Assembly (NCBI GenBank): GCA_016714085.1
Contig: JADJNW010000021.1
Span: 1 to 64,000, forward strand
Origin: Saprospiraceae bacterium
Lineage (GTDB): Bacteria > Bacteroidota > Bacteroidia > Chitinophagales > Saprospiraceae
Length of the DNA: 64,000 nucleotides
Reading direction: 5' to 3'
The notes below the pieces were generated by a model. It saw only the letters and a program-made list of their open reading frames with translations. It made no database searches and was not told the origin of the DNA. How positions within the stretch are numbered: position 1 is the stretch's first letter; the number at the start of each line of letters is the position of its first letter. Made by a program: the position numbers and the translations under genes. Of the stretch, positions 44,490 through 54,184 are shown in pieces.

Positions 44490-45611
44490 TTATGCCTCTG
44501 TTTCTTGAAGCGTTTTTTGTTTTTTACGTTCTTTTAAAATGGTATTAATCCAATTGGGAATCACAATCGCGCCAGCGAGTAAATAAGAATAATAAGTCAG
44601 CAAACGCCAGAAGGTAGAAATGACGGTGGAAATGGTCGGATTCGTGATATAATCTTTTAAAAATCCGCCAAAAATGAGTTCGATCACACCTGCACCGCCT
44701 GGCGTCGGACTGAAAAGAAAAATGAGGAACATGGTCTCCAGGCGGGCGTACAATTCAAATTGAGTCCCAAAGTCCAATGGAATCGTATTTACAAAAGCAA
44801 TAATACAACTACTCAAAATAAAAAAGCGCAACATCCAAATGATAAAAGTAGATGCCCCAGCCTTAAAGTGAAAGCGAAAGCCTTCTGAACGAAGCTCTTT
44901 TGAAGCAGTAATCATGTCATTGCCCAATTTAATAGCTCCGCGATGGTAACGCCGCAAGAGCGGGAAGCGCGTAAAAAAGGCCAGAATACGCTTGAGTTGA
45001 TTCGGGTTGATAAAAATCCCGTACAAAAAGAGCAGTGTGTAAGAAGTCATAATCACGTAAGCAATCACAAAATAAAATGCCCAACCACCCGCATCGCCAA
45101 TATTCGCAGCATCTGGACGCAGAATTGTACTACCAAATAACGCATATAGAATCGGAATCGTAATAATAAAAAATAAGCCGTCGAGGGCAATCGTATAAAG
45201 CACAATCATTGTTGTCTTGGCAACTGGAAGTTTCTCTTGAGCGAGAATGAAAAAGGCCACCGTGGAACCCCCCACCGCCGAAGGCGATACAGCGGAAGCA
45301 AATTCCCAAATAGCGATCAATTCAATACATTTCCACCAGCTAAACGCTTTCTTAGAAAGGATCCGCAAGCGCGCCGAGTAAGCCAAATGCCAGGAAATAA
45401 AAGCCAAAGTGGCAATGCCCATCCAAATAAAGGTGTGTTGTGTCCATTGAATATTGGCAAATTCTTTGGGGTCAAATTGACGCCAGAGTAAGTACATTAC
45501 CGCGCTAATGCCTATTAATACAGGAAAAACGACACGTGAGGTGCGAATGGATTTTAGTATCTTCTGCTGTTCTTCGCTAAAATTGTCCAAATGGCCGGGT
45601 TTTCGTGACAT
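44490..45611 (-). CDS. Lysylphosphatidylglycerol synthase/flippase-like membrane protein (AglD/YbhN family)
   Basis: 373 residues with eight or so membrane helices: VVFPVLIGISAVMYLLW, TFIWMGIATLAFISWHLAYS, TTMIVLYTIALDGLFFIITI, WAFYFVIAYVIMTSYTLLFL and others. The signature of the LPG-synthase transmembrane family is ASAVSPSAVGGSTVAFFILA and, near the C-terminus, ETMFLIFLFSPTPGGAGVIE. It occurs in MprF-type flippases and as a single protein of unknown lipid specificity. It lacks the catalytic C-terminal domain of MprF. Monocistronic as far as can be seen. No frameshift. Confidence 0.88.
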   Translation of the reverse strand: MSRKPGHLDNFSEEQQKILKSIRTSRVVFPVLIGISAVMYLLWRQFDPKEFANIQWTQHTFIWMGIATLAFISWHLAYSARLRILSKKAFSWWKCIELIAIWEFASAVSPSAVGGSTVAFFILAQEKLPVAKTTMIVLYTIALDGLFFIITIPILYALFGSTILRPDAANIGDAGGWAFYFVIAYVIMTSYTLLFLYGIFINPNQLKRILAFFTRFPLLRRYHRGAIKLGNDMITASKELRSEGFRFHFKAGASTFIIWMLRFFILSSCIIAFVNTIPLDFGTQFELYARLETMFLIFLFSPTPGGAGVIELIFGGFLKDYITNPTISTVISTFWRLLTYYSYLLAGAIVIPNWINTILKERKKQKTLQETEA

Positions 45612-45886
45612 GTATTTCCTTGCTGTTCAAAATCTTTATATAATAAGGTTTCATTGCAACAAAAATAACCAAACGAAGTTTGGATGCGCATTGAACTATT
45701 AAAAAATCATCTTCTGATCGCAACCTTTCGACTATTCATCCTTTCTTGAATAAATAGATTTTATAAAAAACCCAAAGTTAATATAAATTTAATAGTGACT
45801 TTTTAGAATCTTATTCGTCAAAACAAAGGTATTATGCTGATATATTTTATTACATTGCATTTACTAACCTAAAATCAACTTTAACT

Positions 45887-46141
45887 ATGGAAGGTCTTAT
45901 TTATTACCTTATTGTCGGCGCGGTAGCCGGATGGTTGGCTGGCCAGATCATGAAAGGTTCAGGCTTTGGTATTATTGGCAATATCATTATCGGTATCGTT
46001 GGCGGCTTTCTCGGCGGCTGGTTACTGGGTGATGTCCTGGGTGTTTCAATAGGCACTGGCAACGGTATTATCAACTACATCATCACTGCCGTGATTGGAG
46101 CGGTCGTACTCTTGTTTGTTGCACGTTTGTTCCGAAGGTAA
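45887..46141 (+). CDS. GlsB/YeaQ/YmgE family stress-response membrane protein
   Basis: 84 residues with three glycine-rich membrane helices: YYLIVGAVAGWLAGQIMKGS, GIIGNIIIGIVGGFLGGWLL and YIITAVIGAVVLLFVARLF. This is the transglycosylase-associated/GlsB pattern; members are induced by envelope or general stress, with no known enzymatic role. The VWA gene starts at the base after its stop (TAA at 46139-46141, ATG at 46142), so the two are in one transcript. The start at 45887 is fixed by the N-terminal helix. Confidence 0.92.
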   Translation: MEGLIYYLIVGAVAGWLAGQIMKGSGFGIIGNIIIGIVGGFLGGWLLGDVLGVSIGTGNGIINYIITAVIGAVVLLFVARLFRR

Positions 46142-47277
46142 ATGAGTACTGAAAAACTGACGAGATGGCGTCTCATTCTGGGGCGCCAGGCTGATCCTAC
46201 AGCAGTTATTCCACTCGACAAAAACCAATCCGGCATAGATAATGCCTTGGATTTGTTGTATAATGAAGATCGCAAGGGCGGTTTAGGCAATTCTTCGCCC
46301 CGCATCAATCGCTGGTTGCGCGATATTCGTGCGTATTTTCCTAAACCGGTAGTTCAGTTATTGCAAAAGGACGCTTTAGAACGATTGGGTTTAAAACGAA
46401 TGCTCCTCGAACCCGAACTTTTAGAAACCATCACACCCGATATACACCTTGCCAGTGTATTGTTGTCCCTTAATAAAACTTTGCCAGAACAAGCACGTGA
46501 AGCTGCAAGACAACTCGTACGCGCTGTTGTACAAGAATTGGAAAAAAGCTTCGCTTGCCTATGCAACAGGCAATTCAAGGAAGCATACACAGAGCTATCC
46601 GTAACTATCGTCCCAAATTCAATGAAATCAACTGGCATCAAACCATCCGTAAAAACCTAAAGCATTATCAGCCAGATTATCAAACAATTATCCCTGAACG
46701 CTTGGTTGGATTTGGTAGAAAAGGCACTCAGCTTCGACAAGTGATTTTGTGCATTGACCAGAGTGGCTCGATGAGCACTTCTGTCATTTACGCGGCTGTG
46801 CTTGGATCGATTATGGCTTCCTTGAGAAGTGTAAAAACCAATATGGTCGTTTTTGATACGAATATAGTGGATCTGACCGAAATGCTAAATGACCCTGTGG
46901 ACTTGCTATTCGCCGCACAGCTCGGCGGTGGCACGGATATTGCCAAAGCCCTCGATTACTCTAAATCGCTTATCCAACGACCAAATGATACCATTTTCGT
47001 ACTCATCAGCGATTTGTATGAAGGCGGTAGCGAAAGCGAAATGATTAAAAAAGTTGCTGCGATCAAAACTGCTGGTGTTCAATTTGTTACGCTATTAGCA
47101 CTCAACGACGAAGGCACTCCTTCTTATAGCAAAAGCGCTGCCGCGCAATTGGCTGCTCTTGATATTCCTGCATTTGCTTGCACACCAATGCTCTTTCCTG
47201 ACCTCATGGCCGCGGCCATCAATAAAAACGATCTCCGGGAATGGTCGGAACGGAACAATATTTCGGTGAAAAATTGA
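46142..47277 (+). pseudogene. CoxE-like VWA-domain protein, one frameshift
   Basis: Segments 46142 to about 46545 and onward to 47277 join at VQELEKKLRLPMQQAIQGSI once an A is added to the A-run near 46541-46546; the result has about 378 residues. The N-terminal half is helical (LTRWRLILGRQADP, SPRINRWLRDIRAYFPKPVV). The C-terminal half is a VWA domain with MIDAS DQSGS at VILCIDQSGSMSTSVI, the threonine in LGGGTDIAKAL and the acidic loop FVLISDLYEGGSE. Proteins of this group usually work with a MoxR-type AAA ATPase, which is not present nearby. It follows the GlsB-like gene with no gap. Confidence 0.82.
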
Positions 47278-47310
47278 TTATTTTTGCAGTCTTTTATTTT
47301 TTTATAAAAA

Positions 47311-47373
47311 GGCTACAAGCCGCAAGCCACAAGAAGCAGGGAATCTTGTCGCTTGTTTCTTGTCGCTTGCCGC
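47311..47373. repeat. CAAGCC word repeat with opposing arm
   Basis: The left side (47311-47340) holds CTACAAGCCGCAAGCCACAA and the right side (47344-47373) the complementary words CTTGTCGCTTG, repeated twice, plus CTTGCCGC. It can form an imperfect stem directly ahead of the tsaB start. Confidence 0.5.
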
Positions 47374-47377
47374 TAAA

Positions 47378-48064
47378 ATGCCACTTATCTTACAAATCGA
47401 AACCGCTACCGACGTTTGCTCCATTTGCATTAGCCAGAATGAAGAATTGATTGCATTACAGGAAATTACGCAATTTTCTGATCATGCTTCCAAAATTACC
47501 TTGCTCATCGAAGCCTGTTTGCAACAAGCCAATTTAACTTTAAAAGATTTGGATGCCGTCGCTGTGAGCCAAGGGCCAGGCTCTTACACTGCCCTCCGTA
47601 TCGGCGTTTCCACTGCTAAAGGTATTTGTTATGCATTGAATAAACCCTTGATTGCGGTGGACACCTTGCAAGCACTGGCTTTGGCTACTTTTCAAACCGA
47701 ACAAAAAGATGCCCTCTACTGTCCGATGATCGATGCGCGTCGTATGGAAGTATATTGTGCTATTTTTGATCAAGATAGTCAATTGATTAAGGAAGCTACA
47801 GCTTTGAAAATTGAAGAAACTACTTTTGATAATTATTTTACAAAAGGTCAAAACATCGTCTTTTCCGGCAACGGCGCAGAGAAGTGTAAGGCTATTCTGA
47901 CTTCCGAGTTTGCGCATTTCAGTCCCATCGTTTGCTCTGCAAAACACTTGATTCCACTTGCTTTTCAAGCTTTTCAAAATGAACACTTTGCTGACCTCGC
48001 CTACTTTGAACCATTTTATTTGAAACCGCCAAATATTACAACTCCCAAGAAAAATATATGGTAG
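47378..48064 (+). CDS. tsaB: tRNA threonylcarbamoyladenosine biosynthesis protein TsaB
   Basis: 228 residues from the ATG at 47378 (MPLILQIETATDVCSICISQ); six codons are open upstream. The start LQIETAT, then SDHASKITLLIEACLQQANL and the TsaB signature VSQGPGSYTALRIGVSTAKG are all present, as are DARRMEVYCAIFD and the C-terminal ADLAYFEPFYLKPPNI. TsaB is the inactive ASKHA partner of TsaD in making t6A37 on ANN-decoding tRNAs. The word repeat at 47311-47373 lies just ahead of it. Confidence 0.93.
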   Translation: MPLILQIETATDVCSICISQNEELIALQEITQFSDHASKITLLIEACLQQANLTLKDLDAVAVSQGPGSYTALRIGVSTAKGICYALNKPLIAVDTLQALALATFQTEQKDALYCPMIDARRMEVYCAIFDQDSQLIKEATALKIEETTFDNYFTKGQNIVFSGNGAEKCKAILTSEFAHFSPIVCSAKHLIPLAFQAFQNEHFADLAYFEPFYLKPPNITTPKKNIW

Positions 48065-48093
48065 CACCGATTTGTTGTCGCCGAATCCGAGTA

Positions 48094-50208
48094 CTACTTC
48101 AAGAACCACCTTATCAGCACGGGCAACATAAATAAGTCACATATCACTGCCGTCACCAGCGTAATGCTGATCAGCCAGCCCACGGTAGCAGTCGTTGGGT
48201 GCGAGGAGAATAACATGACCAAAAACCCAAAGAATAACAAGACGGTCGTTAGCACAATCGGCTTTCCCGCTTCCAAAAATGTATTGCGCAAGGCTTCCTC
48301 TTTATTTAACCCCTTTCTTTGTGCCAATTTAAATTTGCTTAAAAAATGAATCGAGTCGTCCACCGCGATTCCAAAAATGACGCTAAAAATAATGGAAATC
48401 CCCGCCTCCAGTTCTACCCCGGCGAAACCCAGAAAGGCAGAGCCAAAGAGGAGTGGAAAGATATTCGGTACCATGGAAATCAGCAGCATCCGAAAATTAA
48501 AGAATAACAAAGCCATCAAGCCACCTATCAGCAGCACCGCCAAACCAATGCCTTTCAGCAGATTCGCACGTATGTACTCCGCATTTTTATCGATGAGCAA
48601 ACCCGTACCCGTCAGTTTGAAACGAATCACATTTGAATCAATATTGGCTTGCATCCAATGTTCGATGCCTTGCCCCAAAGCTTTGATACTGTCCGCGCCG
48701 ACACTCCGGCAGGCGGTAGGCATCCACGCTATTATTGCCAAACATCTGGTTGATTGTTTTATAAACAGTTGTAATCGAATTGATTGCCTGTATTTCGGGG
48801 AATTGCCGTAAATGTGTTTCGAGTTTATCGATTTCTTTTACGACAGCAAAATTATTTGCCTGGTAATCGTTTTGAATATACCCCGCAAATTCCATTGGGC
48901 GGAAGCCGGTCAGTTCCCGTTCAAAAAATGAAAATCGCCCGTGATTTTGCCATCGCGCGGCAGGTTGTTGATGACTTCGTAATTGGTGGTAATCATAGAA
49001 ATACCTAATGCACTAAATGCAAGTGCTACAGCAGACACAAGTACAATACGCTTAGGCTTCAAGCGTGTATAGTCGAAAATCCACAACATCGCCTTGTCCC
49101 AATTTGCCTGACGAGAACCGATCTTCGCAATTTGCTCGGCATTAAAAAAGGAAAGAAATACAGTGGTGAAGAAAATAACCGTAGCATAAGCAATCATGAC
49201 GCCAATTGCGGCATTGATGCCAAAGTCGCGGATGGGCGTGACACGATTGGTCAGCAAAGACAAAAAGCCAATGGCCGTAGTAGTGGAAGTCATCAAAGTA
49301 GCCAAACCAATTTCTCGGATAGTAGTCAGAATAGCGCGATCGCGCGGCTGCCCCTTGCGCAGTTCGTCCACATATTTTGACATGATATGAATGACGTCCG
49401 AGGTGCCGACGATGATCATCAACACAGGGTACAATGCAGAAAGTGCATTGAACGATCGGCCCAATACACCCATAAAGCCCAGAAATAGAAGCATCCCAAG
49501 TAAAATGGACGATACCGATACGACCACACCCCAGAAGCGTCTGTAAATAAACCAGAGGAGTACGGTGACCAAAATACCCGAAATCAGCGCCGATTTGGCG
49601 ACCTCCCACATTTGCAATTCGATCAGTTCCTTTTGAAAATAAGGGCGACCCATGTAATGGTATTCCTCAAAATTATATTGGGCGACCAATGCATTAAGCC
49701 CGTTCACGAATTCACGGGCTTGGTCGAAGCTCATTCGATCCGTCATTTTCAGATAAATCACGAGCGTTTTGCCATTGGCAGAGATCAGGTTGTATTTAAA
49801 TCGCTCATCGTTTACGACGCGAGCACTGTCTTTAGCGTATTGAGTGGGGTCGTCAATATGAATGGCGGGAATCGTTGTGATGGCAAATGGCGTGCGAATA
49901 GGATAGCCAATCTTGGTAAGTGAAATGCTTTGGAGCACATAAGGCAGATCGCGGGTTTTCAGGGTAAAATCATGAAATTGTTCTAAAAATTCTTGGTCAA
50001 ACGCTCCATTTTTGCGCTTTATGGCAATGAGCATAAAGCTGTCATCCGTTTCAAAAGCTTTCACGAATTCGCGGAAATATTCCAAATCCTCGTCTCCTTG
50101 CGGAAAAAATTGCTCAAAATCGAAGGTAAAACGGAGCTTGGGTATTTGAAATACGCTGCCAATTGCTAAAACTACGAATACAGCGATGACAAGGATGCGA
50201 ATCTTCAT
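48094..50208 (-). pseudogene. MMPL/RND-type exporter, two frameshifts
   Basis: Three frame segments join into about 704 residues. The first (from 50208) opens MKIRILVIAVFVVLAIGSVF and includes the first group of helices with YPVLMIIVGTSDVIHIMSKY and the sterol-sensing-type block TTAIGFLSLLTNRVTPIRDF. It breaks near 48925 in a T-run, where FFERELTGFRPMEFAGY should follow; a second one-base break near 48715 precedes VGADSIKALGQGIEHW. The last segment has the second helix bundle: FGIAVDDSIHFLSKF with the conserved Asp pair, and GFLVMLFSSHPTTATVG. RND family proteins of this type move lipids or hydrophobic molecules, driven by protons. The two lesions are single bases; the gene is probably intact. 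Array C lies upstream. Confidence 0.85.
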
Positions 50209-50420
50209 AAACGGCGTTTAGATATCAGCGGTCAAATTCAAGCAAATTGAATCTTTTATTGCAACTCAAAATACAACTCGATTGCTATTGTCAATATAGT
50301 TCATTTGGACGCAGTCCTAACTCCTGATGGCGTTGATATGTTCAATGTTTTGAAGGAATTTGACATAATTATTGAAAAATAGGGCATCGTCTAAAGTATT
50401 AATTTGTATGATCTTGTAAG

Positions 50421-50745
50421 CGTCTCCCGTGTCGTCGTTAACGTCAACGACCACGTCGTCAATGTCTCCCGTGTTGTCGTTAACATCAACGGCCGCGTCG
50501 TCAATATTTCCCGTGTCGTCGTTAACAAGATGTCTTCCGTGTCGTCATAAATGTCTCCCGTGTCGTAACATCAACGCACGTCTTCCGTGTCGTCGTAGAT
50601 GTCTTCCGTGTCGTCGTAGACGTCTTCCGTGTCGTCGTAGACGTCTTCCGTGTCGTCGTAGACGTCTTCCGTGTCACCGTAGACGTCTTCCGTGTCATCG
50701 TAGATGTCTTCCGTGTCATCGTAGATGTCTTCCGTGTCGTCGTAA
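50421..50745. repeat. Array C: 21-bp repeats upstream of the MMPL gene
   Basis: Units carry TCTTCCGTGTCGTCGTAGA or close relatives. Taking the GTCGTC core as anchor, steps in the right part are 21 bases eight times in a row from 50589 to 50736. On the left (50431-50541) the steps alternate 24, 18, 24, 18, 26, so pairs add to about 42. Each unit has weak arms CGTCT and AGACG. The minus-strand frame through it (TTRKTST heptads) follows from the period. It lies in the 674-base gap between queG and the MMPL gene. Confidence 0.85.
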
Positions 50746-50882
50746 TTGCATTTTTTATGCTCGAATTCAACGCTTTAGTGAAGGAAATGCATCAGAATAG
50801 GAAGGGAATGGTAACTGGGGACGCTGAAAATGATGGCGCCTGAGCAGTTACAAAAATAATGATCCGATGGAATATCATTTTT

Positions 50883-51815
50883 TTATTCGGGCTTTAAAAA
50901 AGCGATATTTCGCTGCAAGCCTTTAAATTTAGTGCGTTTCACAGCAGAATCTTTGAAAATTTGCTGGAATACTTCTTCGGTAATTTCTTCCCAATCTTGT
51001 TTGGTCATTTTTAATAAATCAGGATGCGGCTCGAAGGCAGGCTCGTCGTGTTTTTTAGAAAAACGATTCCAGGGGCAGACCTCCTGGCATATATCGCAGC
51101 CGAACATCCAATTGCCCATTTTCCCTTTGAATTCATTGGGAATCGCTTCTTTTAATTCAATAGTAAGATAGGAAATACATTTGCTGCCGTCCACGAGGTA
51201 GCCTTGCGGCGAAATCGCATCAGTAGGGCAAGCATCGATGCAACGGGTACAAGTGCCACAATAATCTTTCATGGGGTGATCGTATTCCAATTCCAAATCC
51301 AAAATCAACTCTGCGAGAAAGAAGTAAGAACCTGCTTTGGGGTGAATAATCAAGGTGTTTTTGCCAACCCAGCCCACGCCCGCGCGCTTCGCCCAGTCGC
51401 GCTCCAGCACGGGCGCAGAATCTACAAAGCAACGGCCATGCACTTCGCCGATATTTTCATTGATGAAATGTAAGAGTTCTTTGAGCTTGTCTTTGATGAC
51501 AAAATGATAATCCTTGCCGTAGGCGTATTTGGAAATCTTTGGTGCAGTGGCATCCTCCTGCTCTTGGTCTGTATAATAATTATACATCAAGCAAATGACG
51601 GATTTAGCATTCGGAACTAATTTGGTTGGATCGACGCGTTTTTCAAAATGGTTTTCCATATACTGCATCTGCCCGTGCATCCCTTGATTCAGCCACATTT
51701 CCAAACGCTGTGCCTCTTCATCCAGGCGTTCTGCTTTAGCAAAGCCAATAAATGAAAAGCCCAATCGCTGCGCTGCTTCTCGAATTAATATGGTATGCTT
51801 TTTTTTATTGATCAT
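50883..51815 (-). CDS. queG: Epoxyqueuosine reductase
   Basis: 310 residues. The N-terminal cobalamin-binding part includes SVICLMYNYYTDQ and GRCFVDSAPVLERDWAKRAG (the catalytic Asp segment) with VGWVGKNTLIIHPKAGSYF. The C-terminal ferredoxin part has two 4Fe-4S motifs: CGTCTRCIDACPTDAI and, after CISYLTIELKEAIP, FGCDICQEVCPWNRF. QueG reduces epoxyqueuosine to queuosine in tRNA as the last step. It lacks the C-terminal HEAT-like part found in longer homologues, as is normal in many bacteria. Start at 51815 gives MINKKKHTILIREAAQRLGF. Confidence 0.95.
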   Translation of the reverse strand: MINKKKHTILIREAAQRLGFSFIGFAKAERLDEEAQRLEMWLNQGMHGQMQYMENHFEKRVDPTKLVPNAKSVICLMYNYYTDQEQEDATAPKISKYAYGKDYHFVIKDKLKELLHFINENIGEVHGRCFVDSAPVLERDWAKRAGVGWVGKNTLIIHPKAGSYFFLAELILDLELEYDHPMKDYCGTCTRCIDACPTDAISPQGYLVDGSKCISYLTIELKEAIPNEFKGKMGNWMFGCDICQEVCPWNRFSKKHDEPAFEPHPDLLKMTKQDWEEITEEVFQQIFKDSAVKRTKFKGLQRNIAFLKPE

Positions 51816-51989
51816 TATAGCTTTGGGCTACGGACATTGAATCACAATGTCTTATCTCTCCTATAATTCTAGACAAAGCTACTGATAAAAGTCACTTTTC
51901 CAATTGATGCCCGTCATGGATACTGCGATTGAATAGCTGCAAATTAGTATTACAAAAAAAATTAATTCCCTGATTTTAAAAATAAAGCC

Positions 51990-52934
51990 ATGACTGCGAA
52001 TCTCTCTTTTACGATGAATGAAGTGCTGTGGATAATCGGCACGATAATGGGGGTAATTGTAGGCCTAAGTGTTTTCGGTAGGATGTATTTCAATCGAAAA
52101 TCATGGAGCAATCTCACCGAAAAATACAAAGATGTACAATGGTCTTCACCTTTAGAGGCTCGTAATAAGTATCCTGATGTGAATATTTTTCAACATAGGG
52201 GTACATTAGTAAGCTTGAGTTTGGCGATGAGCTTGGTTTTAGTGATTGGTCTTTTCAACTTAACGACACCAAATCGGCAAGCATTGATCCCTGATGGGGC
52301 GAGCTTAGCATTGGATGTGGATGTAGAAATTGAACCACCGCGTACCGCTGAGCCACCTCCTCCCCCGCCACCACCGCCGCCGCCTGTCATTGAAGAAATT
52401 CCAGCTGATTTACTGGTAGAAGCGGAAGATGTAGAATTCTTGGATCAATCGGTGGATGCTAAAACGGAGGTCATTAGCATGCCAGCTTCTATGGATAAAA
52501 AAGAAGATAAAAAAGTGGTTGCACCGCCACCTCCACCGCCGCCAGTTCCTGTGGAAGAGGAAATCTTTAAGATAGTAGAAGAGATGCCTCGTTTCCCTGG
52601 CTGTGAAGGTTTAGGGTCTATCGCCGACAAAAAAGCCTGTGCCGACAAAAAGTTGTTGGAGTTCATTTATGCCAATATAAATTATCCCAATATTGCCCGG
52701 GAGAATAATATCGAAGGTACTGTAGTAATTCGTTTTGTGGTCAATAAAGATGGTAAGATTGATAAAGCAGAAATCGTTCGAGAAATTGGTGGTGGTTGTG
52801 GTGATGAGGCATTGCGGGTCGTCAAAAAAATGAATGAGCTACCAGAGCGCTGGTCTCCGGGTAAGCAACGTGGGCGCGCAGTGAATGTTTATTTCACCTT
52901 GCCAGTAAGATTTATTTTAAAAGTAGATCCGTGA
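51990..52934 (+). CDS. Energy transducer TonB
   Basis: 314 residues. Two membrane helices: EVLWIIGTIMGVIVGLSVFG (about 11-30) and LVSLSLAMSLVLVIGLFNL (about 70-88). The first is a less common addition to the single helix of classical TonB. A proline run (PPRTAEPPPPPPPPPP) follows at about 115, a second at about 178. The C-terminal domain (from FPGCEGLGSIADKKACADKK to the end) has the TonB_C features NINYPNIARENNIEGTVVIR, FVVNKDGKIDKAEIVREIGG and NVYFTLPVRFIL. It couples the proton-motive force to outer-membrane transporters together with ExbB/ExbD, which are not in the window. Followed by a terminator at 52959-52992. Confidence 0.92.
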   Translation: MTANLSFTMNEVLWIIGTIMGVIVGLSVFGRMYFNRKSWSNLTEKYKDVQWSSPLEARNKYPDVNIFQHRGTLVSLSLAMSLVLVIGLFNLTTPNRQALIPDGASLALDVDVEIEPPRTAEPPPPPPPPPPPVIEEIPADLLVEAEDVEFLDQSVDAKTEVISMPASMDKKEDKKVVAPPPPPPPVPVEEEIFKIVEEMPRFPGCEGLGSIADKKACADKKLLEFIYANINYPNIARENNIEGTVVIRFVVNKDGKIDKAEIVREIGGGCGDEALRVVKKMNELPERWSPGKQRGRAVNVYFTLPVRFILKVDP

Positions 52935-52958
52935 TAGAGAGAAAATAGCAGATTTCGG

Positions 52959-52992
52959 AAAGCCTCGCATTTCTTGCGGGGTTTTCTTTTTT
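52959..52992 (+). terminator. Intrinsic terminator after the TonB gene
   Basis: Arms AAAGCCTCGCA (52959-52969) and TGCGGGGTTTT (52975-52985), two wobble pairs, loop of 5 bases, then TTTCTTTTTT-type tract. It overlaps the 3' end of the convergent ferredoxin reductase gene (stop 52991). Confidence 0.8.
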
Positions 52993-54068
52993 AACCAATT
53001 TCGATGCTAACCTCCGGCGTAAGCGGATAGCCCACACAAGTAAATACGATGCCATTACTTATATCGGTCGTGATTTGCCCGGCATTGGTAAACATTTCCA
53101 CGCGACCACTCGTACACCTGCCAGTACATGTCGTACAAATCCCACTTCGACAGCTATAGGGTAATTCTAATCCGATTTTTTCTGCTGCTTCCAGAATGGT
53201 ATCACCAGCTTTCACAGGTACGAGGAAGTTTTTTCCAGAAAATTCAATACGCACTTGAGCGTCTTTGTAAAAATCTTTAGGTGGCCGGTAAGGCTTGATT
53301 ATATCAAAAACTTCCTGATGTATTTGACGATCAGCAAATTGTAAATAATGTAGCATTTGCGAGGCTTTGAGCATTAGTGTTTTGGGCCCACATAAGAAGA
53401 ATTGAGCGTTTTTTCGATCAAAATGAAGATGTGATACTACCACTTTTCCAATCAAAGCGTTACTCAAGCGTTCTACGTGAATTTCAGCAGGGTTTTCTGC
53501 TTCTCGCAAATAAGAAATCGGCATCAAAGTATTGCTAAGAAAATGAATAATTTTTAGCCTTTCGGGGAATATTTTAACCAAATCCAGTAATGCTTGACGA
53601 AAAATAATAGCATTTTCATTAGAATTGGCAAGAATTAAGGTCACTCGACTCTGCGGTTCAAAATGGAGTACTTGCTTTAATATTGCAAACAAAGGCGTAA
53701 TGCCGCTGCCGCCACCGATGAGAAAAATATCTCGTGGGTAGCCATCATCTTCAGGTAAGATGAATTGCCCGGCCGGAGCAATTGCTTCCAGGACGTCACC
53801 AATTTGCACCTGATCTACCAAATAGCGCGAAGCACTGCCATTGGGTACTTTCTTTACAGTGATCGCAGGAAATATGTCAACGCCTGGCGTGGAACTAAAT
53901 GAATAGGAACGACGAAAAGTTTTCGGCGCGAGCTGATCAAAAACAAGGGTCAGAAATTGCCCGGCACGATACTTCAAAGGGACATCCAAAGATTCCAAAA
54001 CCAGCGTCGTGGCGCGTTCGGTTTCTTTTTATTTTATCTCGGATGCACAATTTTATTCGGGTTTCCAT
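52991..54068 (-). pseudogene. Ferredoxin-NADP+ reductase-like oxidoreductase with C-terminal 2Fe-2S domain, one frameshift
   Basis: About 358 residues when one extra A near 54030 is dropped: the ATG at 54068 reads METRIKLCIRDKIKETERA, then TTLVLESLDVPLKYRAGQFL onward. The FAD part has FRRSYSFSSTPGVD (RxYS motif) and NGSASRYLVDQVQIGD. The NAD(P)H part has DIFLIGGGSGITPLFAILKQ and FFLCGPKTLMLKA. The C-terminal 2Fe-2S domain (from about 270) has CRSGICTTCTGRC with a fourth Cys in FTCVGYPL. It is of the PaaE/Hmp-reductase-like type and passes electrons from NAD(P)H to an unknown oxygenase. Without correction the gene would start at a TTG (53998) that lacks the N-terminal strand, so an indel is likelier. 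Confidence 0.85.
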
Positions 54069-54131
54069 ACTTAGCAAATTTATCATTTACCATCGATCAT
54101 TCCTCAAACCCAGGTGTAAATCAACATTTTT

Positions 54132-54184
54132 TCGCATTTTTAAACTTTCAACCTCGAACTTCCAAACTTTCAACCTCCAAACTT
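54132..54184. repeat. AAACTTTCAACCTC direct repeat upstream of the SDR gene
   Basis: AAACTTTCAACCTC occurs twice (54142 and 54165 approximately), with the related CGAACTTCC and CCAAACTT between and after. Direct repeat, no strong opposing arm. Confidence 0.45.

Noticed and set aside
49142..49609. Minus-strand open frame of 155 codons in another frame of the MMPL gene
   Set aside because: The main frame codes conserved membrane helices over the same stretch; this one is a shadow.
50522..50770. Minus-strand open frame of 82 codons with TTRKTST heptads
   Set aside because: It runs exactly along array C, and the seven-residue repeat is the translation of the 21-bp period. No ribosome site or non-repeat domain supports coding.
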